Source: Streptosporangiaceae bacterium (GTDB lineage Bacteria > Actinomycetota > Actinomycetes > Streptosporangiales > Streptosporangiaceae). From it: a stretch of 27,505 bases of DNA. The stretch spans positions 1 to 27,505 of the forward strand of contig JASHOI010000453.1 of the NCBI GenBank assembly GCA_030041195.1, given 5' to 3'. The notes beneath the pieces were generated by a model that worked only from the letters and a program-made list of their open reading frames with translations, was not told where the DNA came from and searched no databases. A program made the translations under genes and the position numbers. Shown piece after piece: positions 15,931-22,850 of this stretch; the first letter of the stretch is position 1; every line of letters starts with the position of its first letter.

Positions 15931-17025
15931 CTAAGGGCCGGGAATAAGAAAATCGCGCAGAGCCCGGTAGTACGGCTCGATTGTCGCGATATCCGCGTAC
16001 TCGTCGGGCCCGTGCTGGCCGTCGCCGCCGACGCCGAAGATGACCGCGTCAATGCCCCGCTGGTAATAGAACCGGCCGTCGGCGGAACCGTGCTTGCGCA
16101 GGAAATCGGGCCGGTAGCCCTGGGCGCGCACGGCCCGCTGCAGCTTGCGTACCTCGGGCCGGCCCGGGTCGGCGTGGTGCGGCGGGTCGGCGTGGTCGAC
16201 GAGCGGCGTGACGCCCGGCTCGCAGAAGGCGGCCAGATACTCGGTGATCTCCTGGACGCTGCGGCCGTTCAGCGCCGTGTCCTCGGGCGGATACCGGATG
16301 TCCAGCCACGCCTCGGCCAGCGCCGGGACCTGGTTGCGCGCCCGGTTGGGGGTCTCGATCCTGGCCAGGTTGACGGTGGTGCGCCAGGTCTCCTCGGTCG
16401 CCACCGGGTAGGCGGCCAGCACGTTGTCCACGCTGCGCTGCAGCTTGAGCAGGGCGTTGTCGCCGAGCCACGGGTACGCGCCGTGCGCGTTGCGGCCCAC
16501 GGCGCGCAGGTTCGCGGTGACCATTCCCTTGGAGTCGGTGACGATGCGCAGCCCGCTCTGCTCGCCGATGACGACAAACTCGGCGCTGACGCCGTGCTCG
16601 AGCTGGTACCGCGTGCCGTCCCGCCCGCCGACCTCCTCGTCGGTCACCAGCTGCAGCCCGACCGGGTACGGCAGGCCGGCGGCCAGCTCGCGGAACACCA
16701 GGGCCTCGGCGAGCGCGGAAACCTTCATGTCGTGCGCGCCCCGCGCGTACAGGCGCCCGCTCTCGCGGCGGGGCCGGAACTGCTCCGCCGGGGCGGGCAC
16801 GACGTCCAGGTGCGCGTTGAGGATGATCTGGAAGCGGGGCCGCTCGGAGCCGGGGTAGACCAGCGCGCTCGGCTTGCCGCCCGACTCGAACCGCTCGACC
16901 GTGTAGCCGGGGCCCACGAAGTCGAGCACCATGCCGAGCGCCCGGTGCAGCTCGGCGGGCCGGTCGGCGGTCGACGGCACGGCAAGCAGCTCGCTGGCCG
17001 CGGCGAGGAACGACTCGGTGTCCAC
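15931..17025 (-). CDS. M20-family metallopeptidase (ArgE/DapE-like)
   Basis: This 364-aa di-zinc hydrolase of the M20 family releases an amino acid or acyl group from a peptide or N-acyl amino acid. Metal and catalytic residues are seen in order: NAHLDVVP (H72, D74), GAHDMKVS (D99, bridging), TDEEVGG (E130 as general base, E131), IGEQSG (E155), and the final His in QHGPDEYADI. The dimerisation (lid) domain is marked by GRNAHGAYPWLGDNA. GTG at 17025 is supported by GGGGAGG eight bases upstream. The substrate is not predictable; a desuccinylase, a carnosinase-like dipeptidase or a deacetylase are all possible. Confidence 0.9.
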   Translation of the reverse strand: MDTESFLAAASELLAVPSTADRPAELHRALGMVLDFVGPGYTVERFESGGKPSALVYPGSERPRFQIILNAHLDVVPAPAEQFRPRRESGRLYARGAHDMKVSALAEALVFRELAAGLPYPVGLQLVTDEEVGGRDGTRYQLEHGVSAEFVVIGEQSGLRIVTDSKGMVTANLRAVGRNAHGAYPWLGDNALLKLQRSVDNVLAAYPVATEETWRTTVNLARIETPNRARNQVPALAEAWLDIRYPPEDTALNGRSVQEITEYLAAFCEPGVTPLVDHADPPHHADPGRPEVRKLQRAVRAQGYRPDFLRKHGSADGRFYYQRGIDAVIFGVGGDGQHGPDEYADIATIEPYYRALRDFLIPGP

Positions 17026-17110
17026 CGGATCATCCTCCCCGGCGCCACGTGATCTATGGCGGCCGGTCCGGAGGGCGGCGTCGCGTTCAGGCCACTAGGG
17101 CCAATCAAGG

Positions 17111-17139
17111 CTGAAACCTGATGAAAGCCTTAATACATT
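17111..17139 (+). promoter_or_regulatory. candidate promoter of the mauE-mauD-thaumatin cassette
   Basis: CTGAAA (17111-17116) and TACATT (17134-17139) are spaced by 17 bases in a locally AT-rich stretch that stands out in this GC-rich window. Transcription would begin about 17145-17147, that is, at the first ATG of the mauE-like gene. This suggests a leaderless mRNA. Confidence 0.45.
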
Positions 17140-17143
17140 ATTA

Positions 17144-17161
17144 AATGCAACGTTTTGCATT
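17144..17161. promoter_or_regulatory. operator-like inverted repeat at the mauE start
   Basis: AATGCAA and TTGCATT form perfect 7-base arms around CGTT. The repeat sits on the predicted transcription start and on the first ATG, the position expected for a repressor roadblock. It also encodes the first codons if the ATG at 17145 is used. Confidence 0.4.
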
Positions 17162-17750
17162 GACCGCTGCCGCGCTGAAAAGCCACGATCTGCCCATGGG
17201 ATGGGCGAATGTGACGATTCTCGCGTCGTCCGGTTACCTTGTCCTCGCCGCAGTGCTCGGGTTCTCCGGCGCGGTCAAGCTCCGGCACCCGCTGGTCTTC
17301 GCCGCGGCGATCGAGAGCTACCGGATCCTGCCGCGTCCGCTGGCCAGGCCGGCCGCGGTGGCGATCGCGCTGGCCGAGGCCGGCTGCGCGGCGCTGCTCG
17401 TCGCGCCGTGGACCAGGCTGGCCGGCCTGGCGGTCGCGGGCAGCCTGATCGGCGCCTTCCTCGGCGCGATGTCGCTTGCGCTGGCCCGCGGCCAGCGGAT
17501 CGGCTGCGGCTGCTTCGCCGGGACCGGGGGCCTGGACACCGTGGGCCTGCCGTCGGTACTGCGGGCGGTGCTGCTCGAGACGATCGTGATCACGGCGGCC
17601 CTGGCCCGGCGGGCGCCCGCTCCCGCGCTCGGTGTCCAGGTACTCGCGGCAGCGCTGCTGCTCGTGCTCGTGTTCCTGCTGGCCGAGAACGCGCGGTTGG
17701 TTGCGGGCCGGCCGGCCACGGCCACGGCCGCGGCGGGAGAACGCGCATGA
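17145..17750 (+). CDS. MauE-like / DoxX-type redox membrane protein
   Basis: This 201-aa protein with four to five hydrophobic segments belongs to the MauE/DoxX-like group. MauE is the membrane component required with MauD for disulfide formation in the methylamine dehydrogenase light chain. Family hallmarks are LGFSGAVKLRHPLVF after the first helix and RIGCGCFAG (C121, C123), a CxC pair at the membrane face probably used for electron transfer. ATG at 17145 has no ribosome-binding site but sits at a predicted transcription start, so it may be leaderless; ATG at 17196 is the alternative. The stop overlaps the mauD-like ATG (ATGA). No methylamine dehydrogenase structural genes occur here, so the client is probably the downstream thaumatin-like protein. 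Confidence 0.85.
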   Translation: MQRFALTAAALKSHDLPMGWANVTILASSGYLVLAAVLGFSGAVKLRHPLVFAAAIESYRILPRPLARPAAVAIALAEAGCAALLVAPWTRLAGLAVAGSLIGAFLGAMSLALARGQRIGCGCFAGTGGLDTVGLPSVLRAVLLETIVITAALARRAPAPALGVQVLAAALLLVLVFLLAENARLVAGRPATATAAAGERA

Positions 17751-18319
17751 CCGCGCTGTGGACCGTGATTGTGCTGCTGTCCGTCATCGTGGCGGTCGAT
17801 TCCCTCGCCGTCATCGCGCTGGCCAGGCAGGTCGGCCTGCTGCACCTGCGCGCGGGGCCGCAGGGGGTGGCGCGCCCGCGGCCCCGGCCGGGCCCGGAGC
17901 CCGGCAGCAGCCTGCGGCTCGACGTCCCGCCCGGCCTCATCGGCAGGCAGCACGAGCTGATCCTGTACGGGTTCGTCCGGCCCGAGTGCGGAGCCTGCGC
18001 CGCGGCGCTGCCGGCCTTCACGGCGGTGGCCGCTGGCCTGCCGGGAAACGAGCGGGCGCTGCTGGTCACCGACCGCGACGAGGCCAGGACCCGGGCGTTC
18101 CTGGCCGCGAACGGGGTCAGCCTGCCGCTGCTGACCGGGCCGCAGCTGCTGCGGGCCAACGGCATCCCCGCCACCCCGTACGCGGTGGTGGCCGACCGCA
18201 TGGGCCGGGTCATCGCCGCGAGCACGGCGAGCAGCGCCGACCAGCTTGCCGCCGTGCTCGGCCAGGCCCGGCAGACCGGGCCGAGCAGGCAGCAACCGGC
18301 GCCGGGAGCGGCGCTCTGA
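17747..18319 (+). CDS. MauD-like membrane-anchored thioredoxin-fold protein
   Basis: This 190-aa protein has one N-terminal membrane anchor (about 4-26), a proline-rich spacer, and a thioredoxin/TlpA-like domain facing outwards. The redox centre is RPECGACAAALPAF with C81-G-A-C84. The cis-proline region is GIPATPYAVVAD. The arrangement matches MauD, the thiol-disulfide partner of MauE in methylamine dehydrogenase maturation. ATG at 17747 overlaps the mauE-like stop (ATGA), so translation is coupled. It ends 32 bases before the thaumatin-like gene. It probably oxidises or isomerises disulfides of that protein outside the membrane. Confidence 0.87.
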   Translation: MTALWTVIVLLSVIVAVDSLAVIALARQVGLLHLRAGPQGVARPRPRPGPEPGSSLRLDVPPGLIGRQHELILYGFVRPECGACAAALPAFTAVAAGLPGNERALLVTDRDEARTRAFLAANGVSLPLLTGPQLLRANGIPATPYAVVADRMGRVIAASTASSADQLAAVLGQARQTGPSRQQPAPGAAL

Positions 18320-18351
18320 GCGGATCGACCAACCACGCCAGGAGGAACGCG

Positions 18352-19650
18352 ATGTCGTTCGACAGCATCACCGAGGCGGCCACGCGCCGGCTGGCCGGCC
18401 GGCCCAGCCGCCGCAGGGTCCTCGGCCTGTTCGGCGGTGCCGCGGCCGCCGTCGGGCTTGGCGCGATCGCCTGGCCTTCGCGTGCCGCGGCGCAGGGGAC
18501 CGCCACGTTCACGTTCGTGAACAACACCGGCCAGACGATCTGGCCCGGCGCGCTCGGCAACGCCGGGCAGGAAGTGCCGAACGGCGGCGGATGGGAGCTC
18601 ACCGCCGGGCAGAGCCTCACGATCACCGTGCCGGACACCTGGGCGGGCCGGTTCTGGGCGCGCACCTACTGCACGTTCGACGCCTCGGGTCAGGGCTCCT
18701 GCGAGACCGGCGACTGCGGCGGCGTGCTGGCCTGCAACGGCGCCGGCGGCGCCCCGAACGTCACGCTCGCCGAGTTCACCCTCGGCGGCGGCACCTCGAG
18801 CGACTTCTACGACGTCAGCTTCGTCGACGCGTTCAACGTCCCGGTCACGGTGGCGCCGGTGGGTGGCGCCACCAGCTCGACCGATGCGTACCAGTGCACG
18901 ACCGCCGGCTGCACGGTCAACCTCAACCCGGACTGCCCCGCCGTGCTGCAGGACACCGACTCCAGCGGCAACATCGTCGCCTGCCTGTCCGCGTGCTCGG
19001 AGTTCGACACCCCGCAGTACTGCTGCACCGGAGCGTACGGCTCGCCGTCGGCGTGCAACCCCGACACCTGGCCGGTCGACTACGCCGCCTACTACAAGTC
19101 GAGCTGCCCGAACGCCTACAGCTACGCGTTCGACGACCCGACGAGCACGTTCACGTGCTCCGGCGACAGCGGGTACGTGATCACGTTCTGGCCGTTCGGC
19201 GCCACGTCCGGGGGGAGCGGGAGCGGCGGCTCAGGCGGGACGGTAAGTGCCCGGTCGACGATCCAGGCGGCCGATTACACCGCCTGCAGCGATACGCAGA
19301 CCGAGACCACCAGCGACACCGGCGGCGGTTTGGACGTCGGGTGGATACAGAACGGCTCGTGGCTGCAGTACGACGACGTCGACTTCAGCTCCGACGCGTG
19401 CACCCAGTTCATCGCCAGGGTGGCGTCGGGCGCGGCGGCCGGGATCAGCGGCCTGGTCGAGGTGCGGCTGGACAGCCTGTCGAACGCGGCGACCGGCAGC
19501 TTCGCGGTCGCGAGCACCGGCGGGTGGCAGGACTGGGAGACGGTGCCGGCGAACATCGCGGCCACGACCGGCGTGCACACGGTATACCTGGCCTTCGTCT
19601 CCGGGCAGCCCGCCGACTTCGTGAACGTGCACTGGTTCACGTTCTCCTGA
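18352..19650 (+). CDS. Tat-exported thaumatin-like protein with C-terminal CBM6
   Basis: This 432-aa secreted protein starts at ATG 18352, with AGGAGG six bases upstream. The Tat signal is RPSRRRVLGLFGG (17-29) followed by an alanine-rich hydrophobic run and a likely cleavage near AAAQ (45-48). Residues 49-283 are a thaumatin domain (PR-5 family): ATFTFVNNTGQTIW, FWARTYC, the signature GSCETGDCGGVLAC (115-128), SSDFYDVSFVDAFNVPV (149-165), PQYCCTGAYG and FTCSGDSGYVITFW. It has 14 cysteines; the first and last of the usual 16 are replaced by T59 and W280. After a Gly/Ser linker (about 283-297), residues 299-432 are a CBM6-type carbohydrate-binding module (IQAADYTACSD, WIQNGSWLQYDDVDF, GGWQDWETV, FVNVHWFTF). 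It probably binds or cleaves beta-glucan or another polysaccharide. Confidence 0.93.
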   Translation: MSFDSITEAATRRLAGRPSRRRVLGLFGGAAAAVGLGAIAWPSRAAAQGTATFTFVNNTGQTIWPGALGNAGQEVPNGGGWELTAGQSLTITVPDTWAGRFWARTYCTFDASGQGSCETGDCGGVLACNGAGGAPNVTLAEFTLGGGTSSDFYDVSFVDAFNVPVTVAPVGGATSSTDAYQCTTAGCTVNLNPDCPAVLQDTDSSGNIVACLSACSEFDTPQYCCTGAYGSPSACNPDTWPVDYAAYYKSSCPNAYSYAFDDPTSTFTCSGDSGYVITFWPFGATSGGSGSGGSGGTVSARSTIQAADYTACSDTQTETTSDTGGGLDVGWIQNGSWLQYDDVDFSSDACTQFIARVASGAAAGISGLVEVRLDSLSNAATGSFAVASTGGWQDWETVPANIAATTGVHTVYLAFVSGQPADFVNVHWFTFS

Positions 19651-19810
19651 ACCCCGCCCGCTGCCCGTCAACCGCTTCCGGCACCCGCGCGGGTCTGCGG
19701 CCGCGACCATAATCCGGGCAATCCCGACATAAATCTTCATGATCGCCTTAACGGGGTAACGTGTCAGTCCTATTTGCTGACGCGCGTCCCCGCTCTGACA
19801 GGGTTCCCTG

Positions 19811-20038
19811 TTATTTGACCCGCGCGGCGACCGTGAGCACACCAGCCATCCTGCCGCCAGGCTCGGCGACGAACACGGCGTGCCCCGGCTCGGCTGCGGT
19901 CTGCAGCGAGTCGGCCACCCAGCCGCGGACCGCCCGGCCCGCCGCCCCCGGGTCGCGCCAGGGCGCGACGCCCTCGGTCAGCCAGGGAGCAAGGGCCAGC
20001 ACCTGCTCGCGGTCACCGTCGCGGTACGGCCGGACCAT
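19811..20038 (-). pseudogene. truncated GNAT acetyltransferase fragment
   Basis: A 75-aa reading frame starts MVRPYRDGDREQVLALAPWL and continues to HAVFVAEPGGRMAGVLTVAARVK, which resembles the first half of a GNAT fold. It stops where the acetyl-CoA binding strand and RxxGxG loop should follow. The 160 bases between this stop and the thaumatin gene do not encode the missing half in any frame I read. No convincing ribosome-binding site precedes ATG 20038, and the frame is open further upstream. I read it as a remnant; a genuine small protein is possible. The flanking stretches 19651-19810 and 20039-20166 hold no other gene I can support. Confidence 0.45.
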
Positions 20039-20166
20039 GACCCGGGAGGCGGCGTGCCGGAAGCATCGCATACGCCGCTTCTCGGGAAAATGGCCCACGG
20101 CGGATCGGCGGGGCGACAGGTGCGCAGGTCAGCCGGCGCGGCAGGTCGGCGGGGTCGCGGGGCCGG

Positions 20167-20571
20167 TCAGGCCTGTGCTGCGGCTCCGGCAGGCACCATG
20201 TTCCGGGACCAGCAGCGCACGATGTCCCGCATCGAGAGCAGCCCGACGACCTCGTAACCGTCGATGACGACGAGGTGGCGGAAGTTCCCGCGGACCATGG
20301 CGTCCGCCGCGTGGTCGAGCGTCCACTCCGGCGACGCGAACACCACGTCGCTGGTGCGGTGGTCCGCCACGAGTTCGGCGTCCGGGTCCTGCCCGGCTCC
20401 CACCGAGTCGAGGATGTCACGCTCGGTGAGGATGCCGATCCCGGCATGCTCCGAATCGGTCACGACCGCTGCCCCCACGCGCCGCGCTGACATCTGGCGG
20501 GATGCCTCGCGGAGGGTATGCGCGGGGCCGAGGGTGAGGACCACATCGCTCATTCCTTCGCGTACGTTCAT
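20167..20571 (-). CDS. two-CBS-domain protein
   Basis: This 134-aa cytoplasmic protein consists of two CBS domains (about residues 6-60 and 70-125). Recognisable pieces are LREASRQMSARRVGAAVVTD...GIGILTERDIL for the first, and LDHAADAMVRGNFRHLVVIDG...VVGLLSMRDIV for the second. Such stand-alone pairs bind adenine nucleotides and act as energy or redox sensors. The hypoxia-induced Hrp1 of Mycobacterium is of this build, but its function is also not settled. ATG at 20571 has GGGGGAG about ten bases upstream, preferred over an in-frame start further up. Its upstream region carries three GC-rich boxes (20651-20700). Confidence 0.88.
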   Translation of the reverse strand: MNVREGMSDVVLTLGPAHTLREASRQMSARRVGAAVVTDSEHAGIGILTERDILDSVGAGQDPDAELVADHRTSDVVFASPEWTLDHAADAMVRGNFRHLVVIDGYEVVGLLSMRDIVRCWSRNMVPAGAAAQA

Positions 20572-20650
20572 GGATCGCTCGCTCCCCCCTGCTTGTGCGT
20601 TTGTGACAGCCATCTGCCCAGCATCGGCGATCTGGGCGCCCGGGGCAAGA

Positions 20651-20700
20651 CCCGTAGGGGCTGTCAGTCCCCCCGTAGGGGGACCTGGTCCCCGTGGGGG
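20651..20700. promoter_or_regulatory. three CCCGTRGGGG boxes upstream of the CBS gene
   Basis: CCCGTAGGGG occurs at 20651-20660 and 20672-20681, and CCCGTGGGGG at 20691-20700. Start-to-start spacings are 21 and 19 bases, close to two helical turns, so all boxes face the same side of DNA. The gaps add further symmetry: GTCCCCC-CGTA-GGGGGAC (20667-20684) and GGGGACC-T-GGTCCCC (20679-20693). The latter resembles the GGGAC...GTCCC core of DosR/DevR boxes, but with a one-base shorter centre. Confidence 0.45.
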
Positions 20701-20776
20701 ATATCGGTTGCAGCCGGCCCGGCGTTATCGCGCGCAGATGATCAGCACTTCGGCTTGATCTTTGTGAGCGGCCTTT

Positions 20777-20835
20777 TTCCATGATCGTGGTTGATTAATA
20801 CCGCAATAAGGTATTCAGCCACCAAGATCATGGAA
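20777..20835. repeat. 26-base imperfect inverted repeat, possible terminator
   Basis: Two 26-base arms (20777-20802 and 20810-20835) match at 22 positions around a 7-base loop, GCAATAA. The outer ten bases (TTCCATGATC / GATCATGGAA) are perfect. It lies 26 bases past the hisN stop codon and is much richer in A/T than its surroundings. It could be a U-tract-less terminator of the hisN transcript or a dispersed palindromic element. Confidence 0.55.
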
Positions 20836-20861
20836 TTCAGCGCGACTTTACCGGCGGGCAA

Positions 20862-21641
20862 TTAGCGTTCCTTGAGGAGGCCGAGCACCTCGCTGTGCAG
20901 CCGGCCGTTCGTGCAGACCACGCTGCCGCCGTCGGGCGTGGGCTTTCCGGTCAGGTCGGTGAACGCGCCGCCTGCTTCCTCGACGATGACCTGCAGCGCA
21001 GCAAGGTCCCAGAGCGAGACCACCGGCTCGGCGGAGATGTCGACCGCGCCTTCGGCGACCAGCACGTGTGACCAGAAATCGCCGTATGCGCGAGTTCGCC
21101 AGACCGCGCGGGCCAGGCTGAGAAACCCGTCAATCCTGTTGTCCCAGTCGGCCAGGTCGGAGTACGAGAACGAGGCATCGTTGAGGCTGGCCACGTCCGA
21201 GACCCGGCACGGCGAAGCCTTGGTGAGACTGCGGCCGGTCCAGGCGCCGCCGTCCCTGGCCGCCCACCACCTGCGGCCGAGCGCCGGTGCCGAGACCACC
21301 CCGACGGTGACGTCGCCGCTGACCATCAGGCCGATCAGCGTCGCCCAGACCGGCACGCCGCGGACGAAGTTCTTGGTCCCGTCGATCGGGTCGAGCACCC
21401 AGCACCGCTTCCCGACGCCGCTCAGGCCGGCCTCTTCGCCGAGCACGGCGTCGCGCGGCCTGGCCCGGCTCAGCACGTGCCGCAGCGACTCCTCGGCGGC
21501 CACGTCGGCGTCGGTGACCGGGGTCAGGTCGGGCTTGGACTCGACCCTCAGGTCCAGCGCCCGGAACCGGCGCATGGTGATGTCGTCCGCCGCGTCGGCC
21601 AGGACGTGGGCGAAGCGCAGGTCGTCGTCAAATCCCGCCAT
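20862..21641 (-). CDS. hisN: inositol monophosphatase-family phosphatase, likely histidinol-phosphatase
   Basis: This 259-aa Mg-dependent phosphatase of the IMPase family has GEE (68-70), WVLDPIDGTKNF (81-92, metal ligands D84 and D87) and WDLAALQVIVEEAGG (211-225, D212). The probable reaction is histidinol phosphate to histidinol in histidine synthesis, based on the similar location of the Streptomyces HisN gene near aroA and sigR as I recall it. Inositol-1-phosphatase or another IMPase specificity cannot be excluded from sequence. ATG at 21641 gives MAGFDDDLRFAHVLADAAD, the normal family N-terminus; the open frame upstream is low-complexity and not homologous. No clear ribosome-binding site is seen. 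The 222 bases up to the aldo/keto reductase hold no other gene. Confidence 0.88.
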   Translation of the reverse strand: MAGFDDDLRFAHVLADAADDITMRRFRALDLRVESKPDLTPVTDADVAAEESLRHVLSRARPRDAVLGEEAGLSGVGKRCWVLDPIDGTKNFVRGVPVWATLIGLMVSGDVTVGVVSAPALGRRWWAARDGGAWTGRSLTKASPCRVSDVASLNDASFSYSDLADWDNRIDGFLSLARAVWRTRAYGDFWSHVLVAEGAVDISAEPVVSLWDLAALQVIVEEAGGAFTDLTGKPTPDGGSVVCTNGRLHSEVLGLLKER

Positions 21642-21863
21642 CGCGGGCAACGGTACCGCCTGGCCCCCTCCCGGGGCCACGGCCGGCCCCTTCGGCTCCG
21701 GGTCGCGCCTCCTGGCGAGCCCAACCCCGGCGGCAACAGCGCACGGGCCTGGGGCGGCGGTGTCGTGCGTTCCGGCCGCCGCCACAGGTGTCACAGGGGG
21801 CGGCATCGGGGTGCCGGCGGTCGGCAAGCGCGGCGTGCGTCGGCTGCCCTTACCGTTGACCGC

Positions 21864-22838
21864 ATGGACTACACGCATCTCGGACGCACCGGCGTCCTGG
21901 TGAGCAGGCTCTGCCTGGGGACGATGAACTTCGGCGCGTTCACCGACGCCGCCGATGCGCACCAGATCATGAGCCGCGCGCTCGACCAGGGGATCAACTT
22001 CTTCGACACCGCGAATACTTACGGCCGGCCCCGCGCCGAGGGCGTCACCGAGCAGATCATCGGGGAGTGGATCGGCGCCGGGGCCGGGCGCCGGGACAAG
22101 ATCGTCCTGGCTACGAAGCTGTACGGCGGCAAGGGGGAGTGGCCGAACGACACCCTCCTGTCGGCCGTGAACATCCGGCGGTCCTGCGAGGACTCGCTGC
22201 GGCGGCTGAAGACCGACCACATCGACCTGTACCAGATGCATCACGTGGACCGGGGCACGCCGTGGGACGAGATCTGGGAGGCGATGACGGTCCTGCGCGG
22301 CCAGGGCAAGATCATTTACACCGGGTCGTCCAACTTCGCGGGCTGGCAGATCGCCCAGGCGCAGGAGGCGGCCCGCCGTAACGGGTCGTTTGGGCTGGTC
22401 AGTGAGCAGTCTCTGTACAACCTGGCGGTGCGCACGGTCGAGCTTGAGGTGCTGCCGGCCTGCCAGGGCTACGGTCTCGGCGTGCTGCCCTGGAGCCCGC
22501 TGCACGGCGGCCTGCTGGCGGGGATCCTGCGCAAGCAGGCGGGGTCGGGCCGCAGCGGCGGCGGGCGCGCCGCCGAGGCGCTGGCGGACCTGCGCCCGCA
22601 GGTTGAGGCGTACGAGGCGTTCTGCGATGAGATCGGGGAGGACCCGGCGCTGGTCGGCCTGGCCTGGTTGCTGCACCAGCCCGCAGTCACCGCGCCGATC
22701 GTGGGGCCGAGCAGCCTGGGCCAGCTCGACGGGGCGCTGCGCGCGATGGAGATCGACCTCGACGACGACGCGCTCGCCAGGCTGGACAAGATCTTCCCGG
22801 GCCCTGGCGGTGCGGCGCCCGAGGCGTACGCGTGGTGA
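21864..22838 (+). CDS. aldo/keto reductase
   Basis: This 324-aa NADPH-dependent TIM-barrel reductase belongs to the YhdN/Tas-like part of the aldo/keto reductase family. The catalytic tetrad can be read: D and Y in FFDTANTYGRP, K in VLATKLYG, and H in DLYQMHHVDRG. Cofactor-binding landmarks are YTGSSNFAGWQI and APIVGPSSLGQL. ATG at 21864 lacks a Shine-Dalgarno sequence; a TACCGT box eight bases upstream would fit a leaderless transcript. The gene points opposite to its neighbours hisN and rsgA and separates them. The physiological carbonyl substrate is unknown. Confidence 0.92.
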   Translation: MDYTHLGRTGVLVSRLCLGTMNFGAFTDAADAHQIMSRALDQGINFFDTANTYGRPRAEGVTEQIIGEWIGAGAGRRDKIVLATKLYGGKGEWPNDTLLSAVNIRRSCEDSLRRLKTDHIDLYQMHHVDRGTPWDEIWEAMTVLRGQGKIIYTGSSNFAGWQIAQAQEAARRNGSFGLVSEQSLYNLAVRTVELEVLPACQGYGLGVLPWSPLHGGLLAGILRKQAGSGRSGGGRAAEALADLRPQVEAYEAFCDEIGEDPALVGLAWLLHQPAVTAPIVGPSSLGQLDGALRAMEIDLDDDALARLDKIFPGPGGAAPEAYAW

Positions 22839-22850
22839 GCGCGGCGGCGG

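Noticed and set aside
18352..19650. Methylamine dehydrogenase light chain, suggested by the MauE/MauD neighbours
   Set aside because: The sequence matches the thaumatin signature and a CBM6 module throughout. No tryptophan tryptophylquinone-type light chain pattern or heavy-chain gene is present.
19683..19694. ACCCGCGCGGGT palindrome after the thaumatin gene as a terminator
   Set aside because: It has no loop and no T-run; in GC-rich DNA such a 12-base palindrome is weak evidence.
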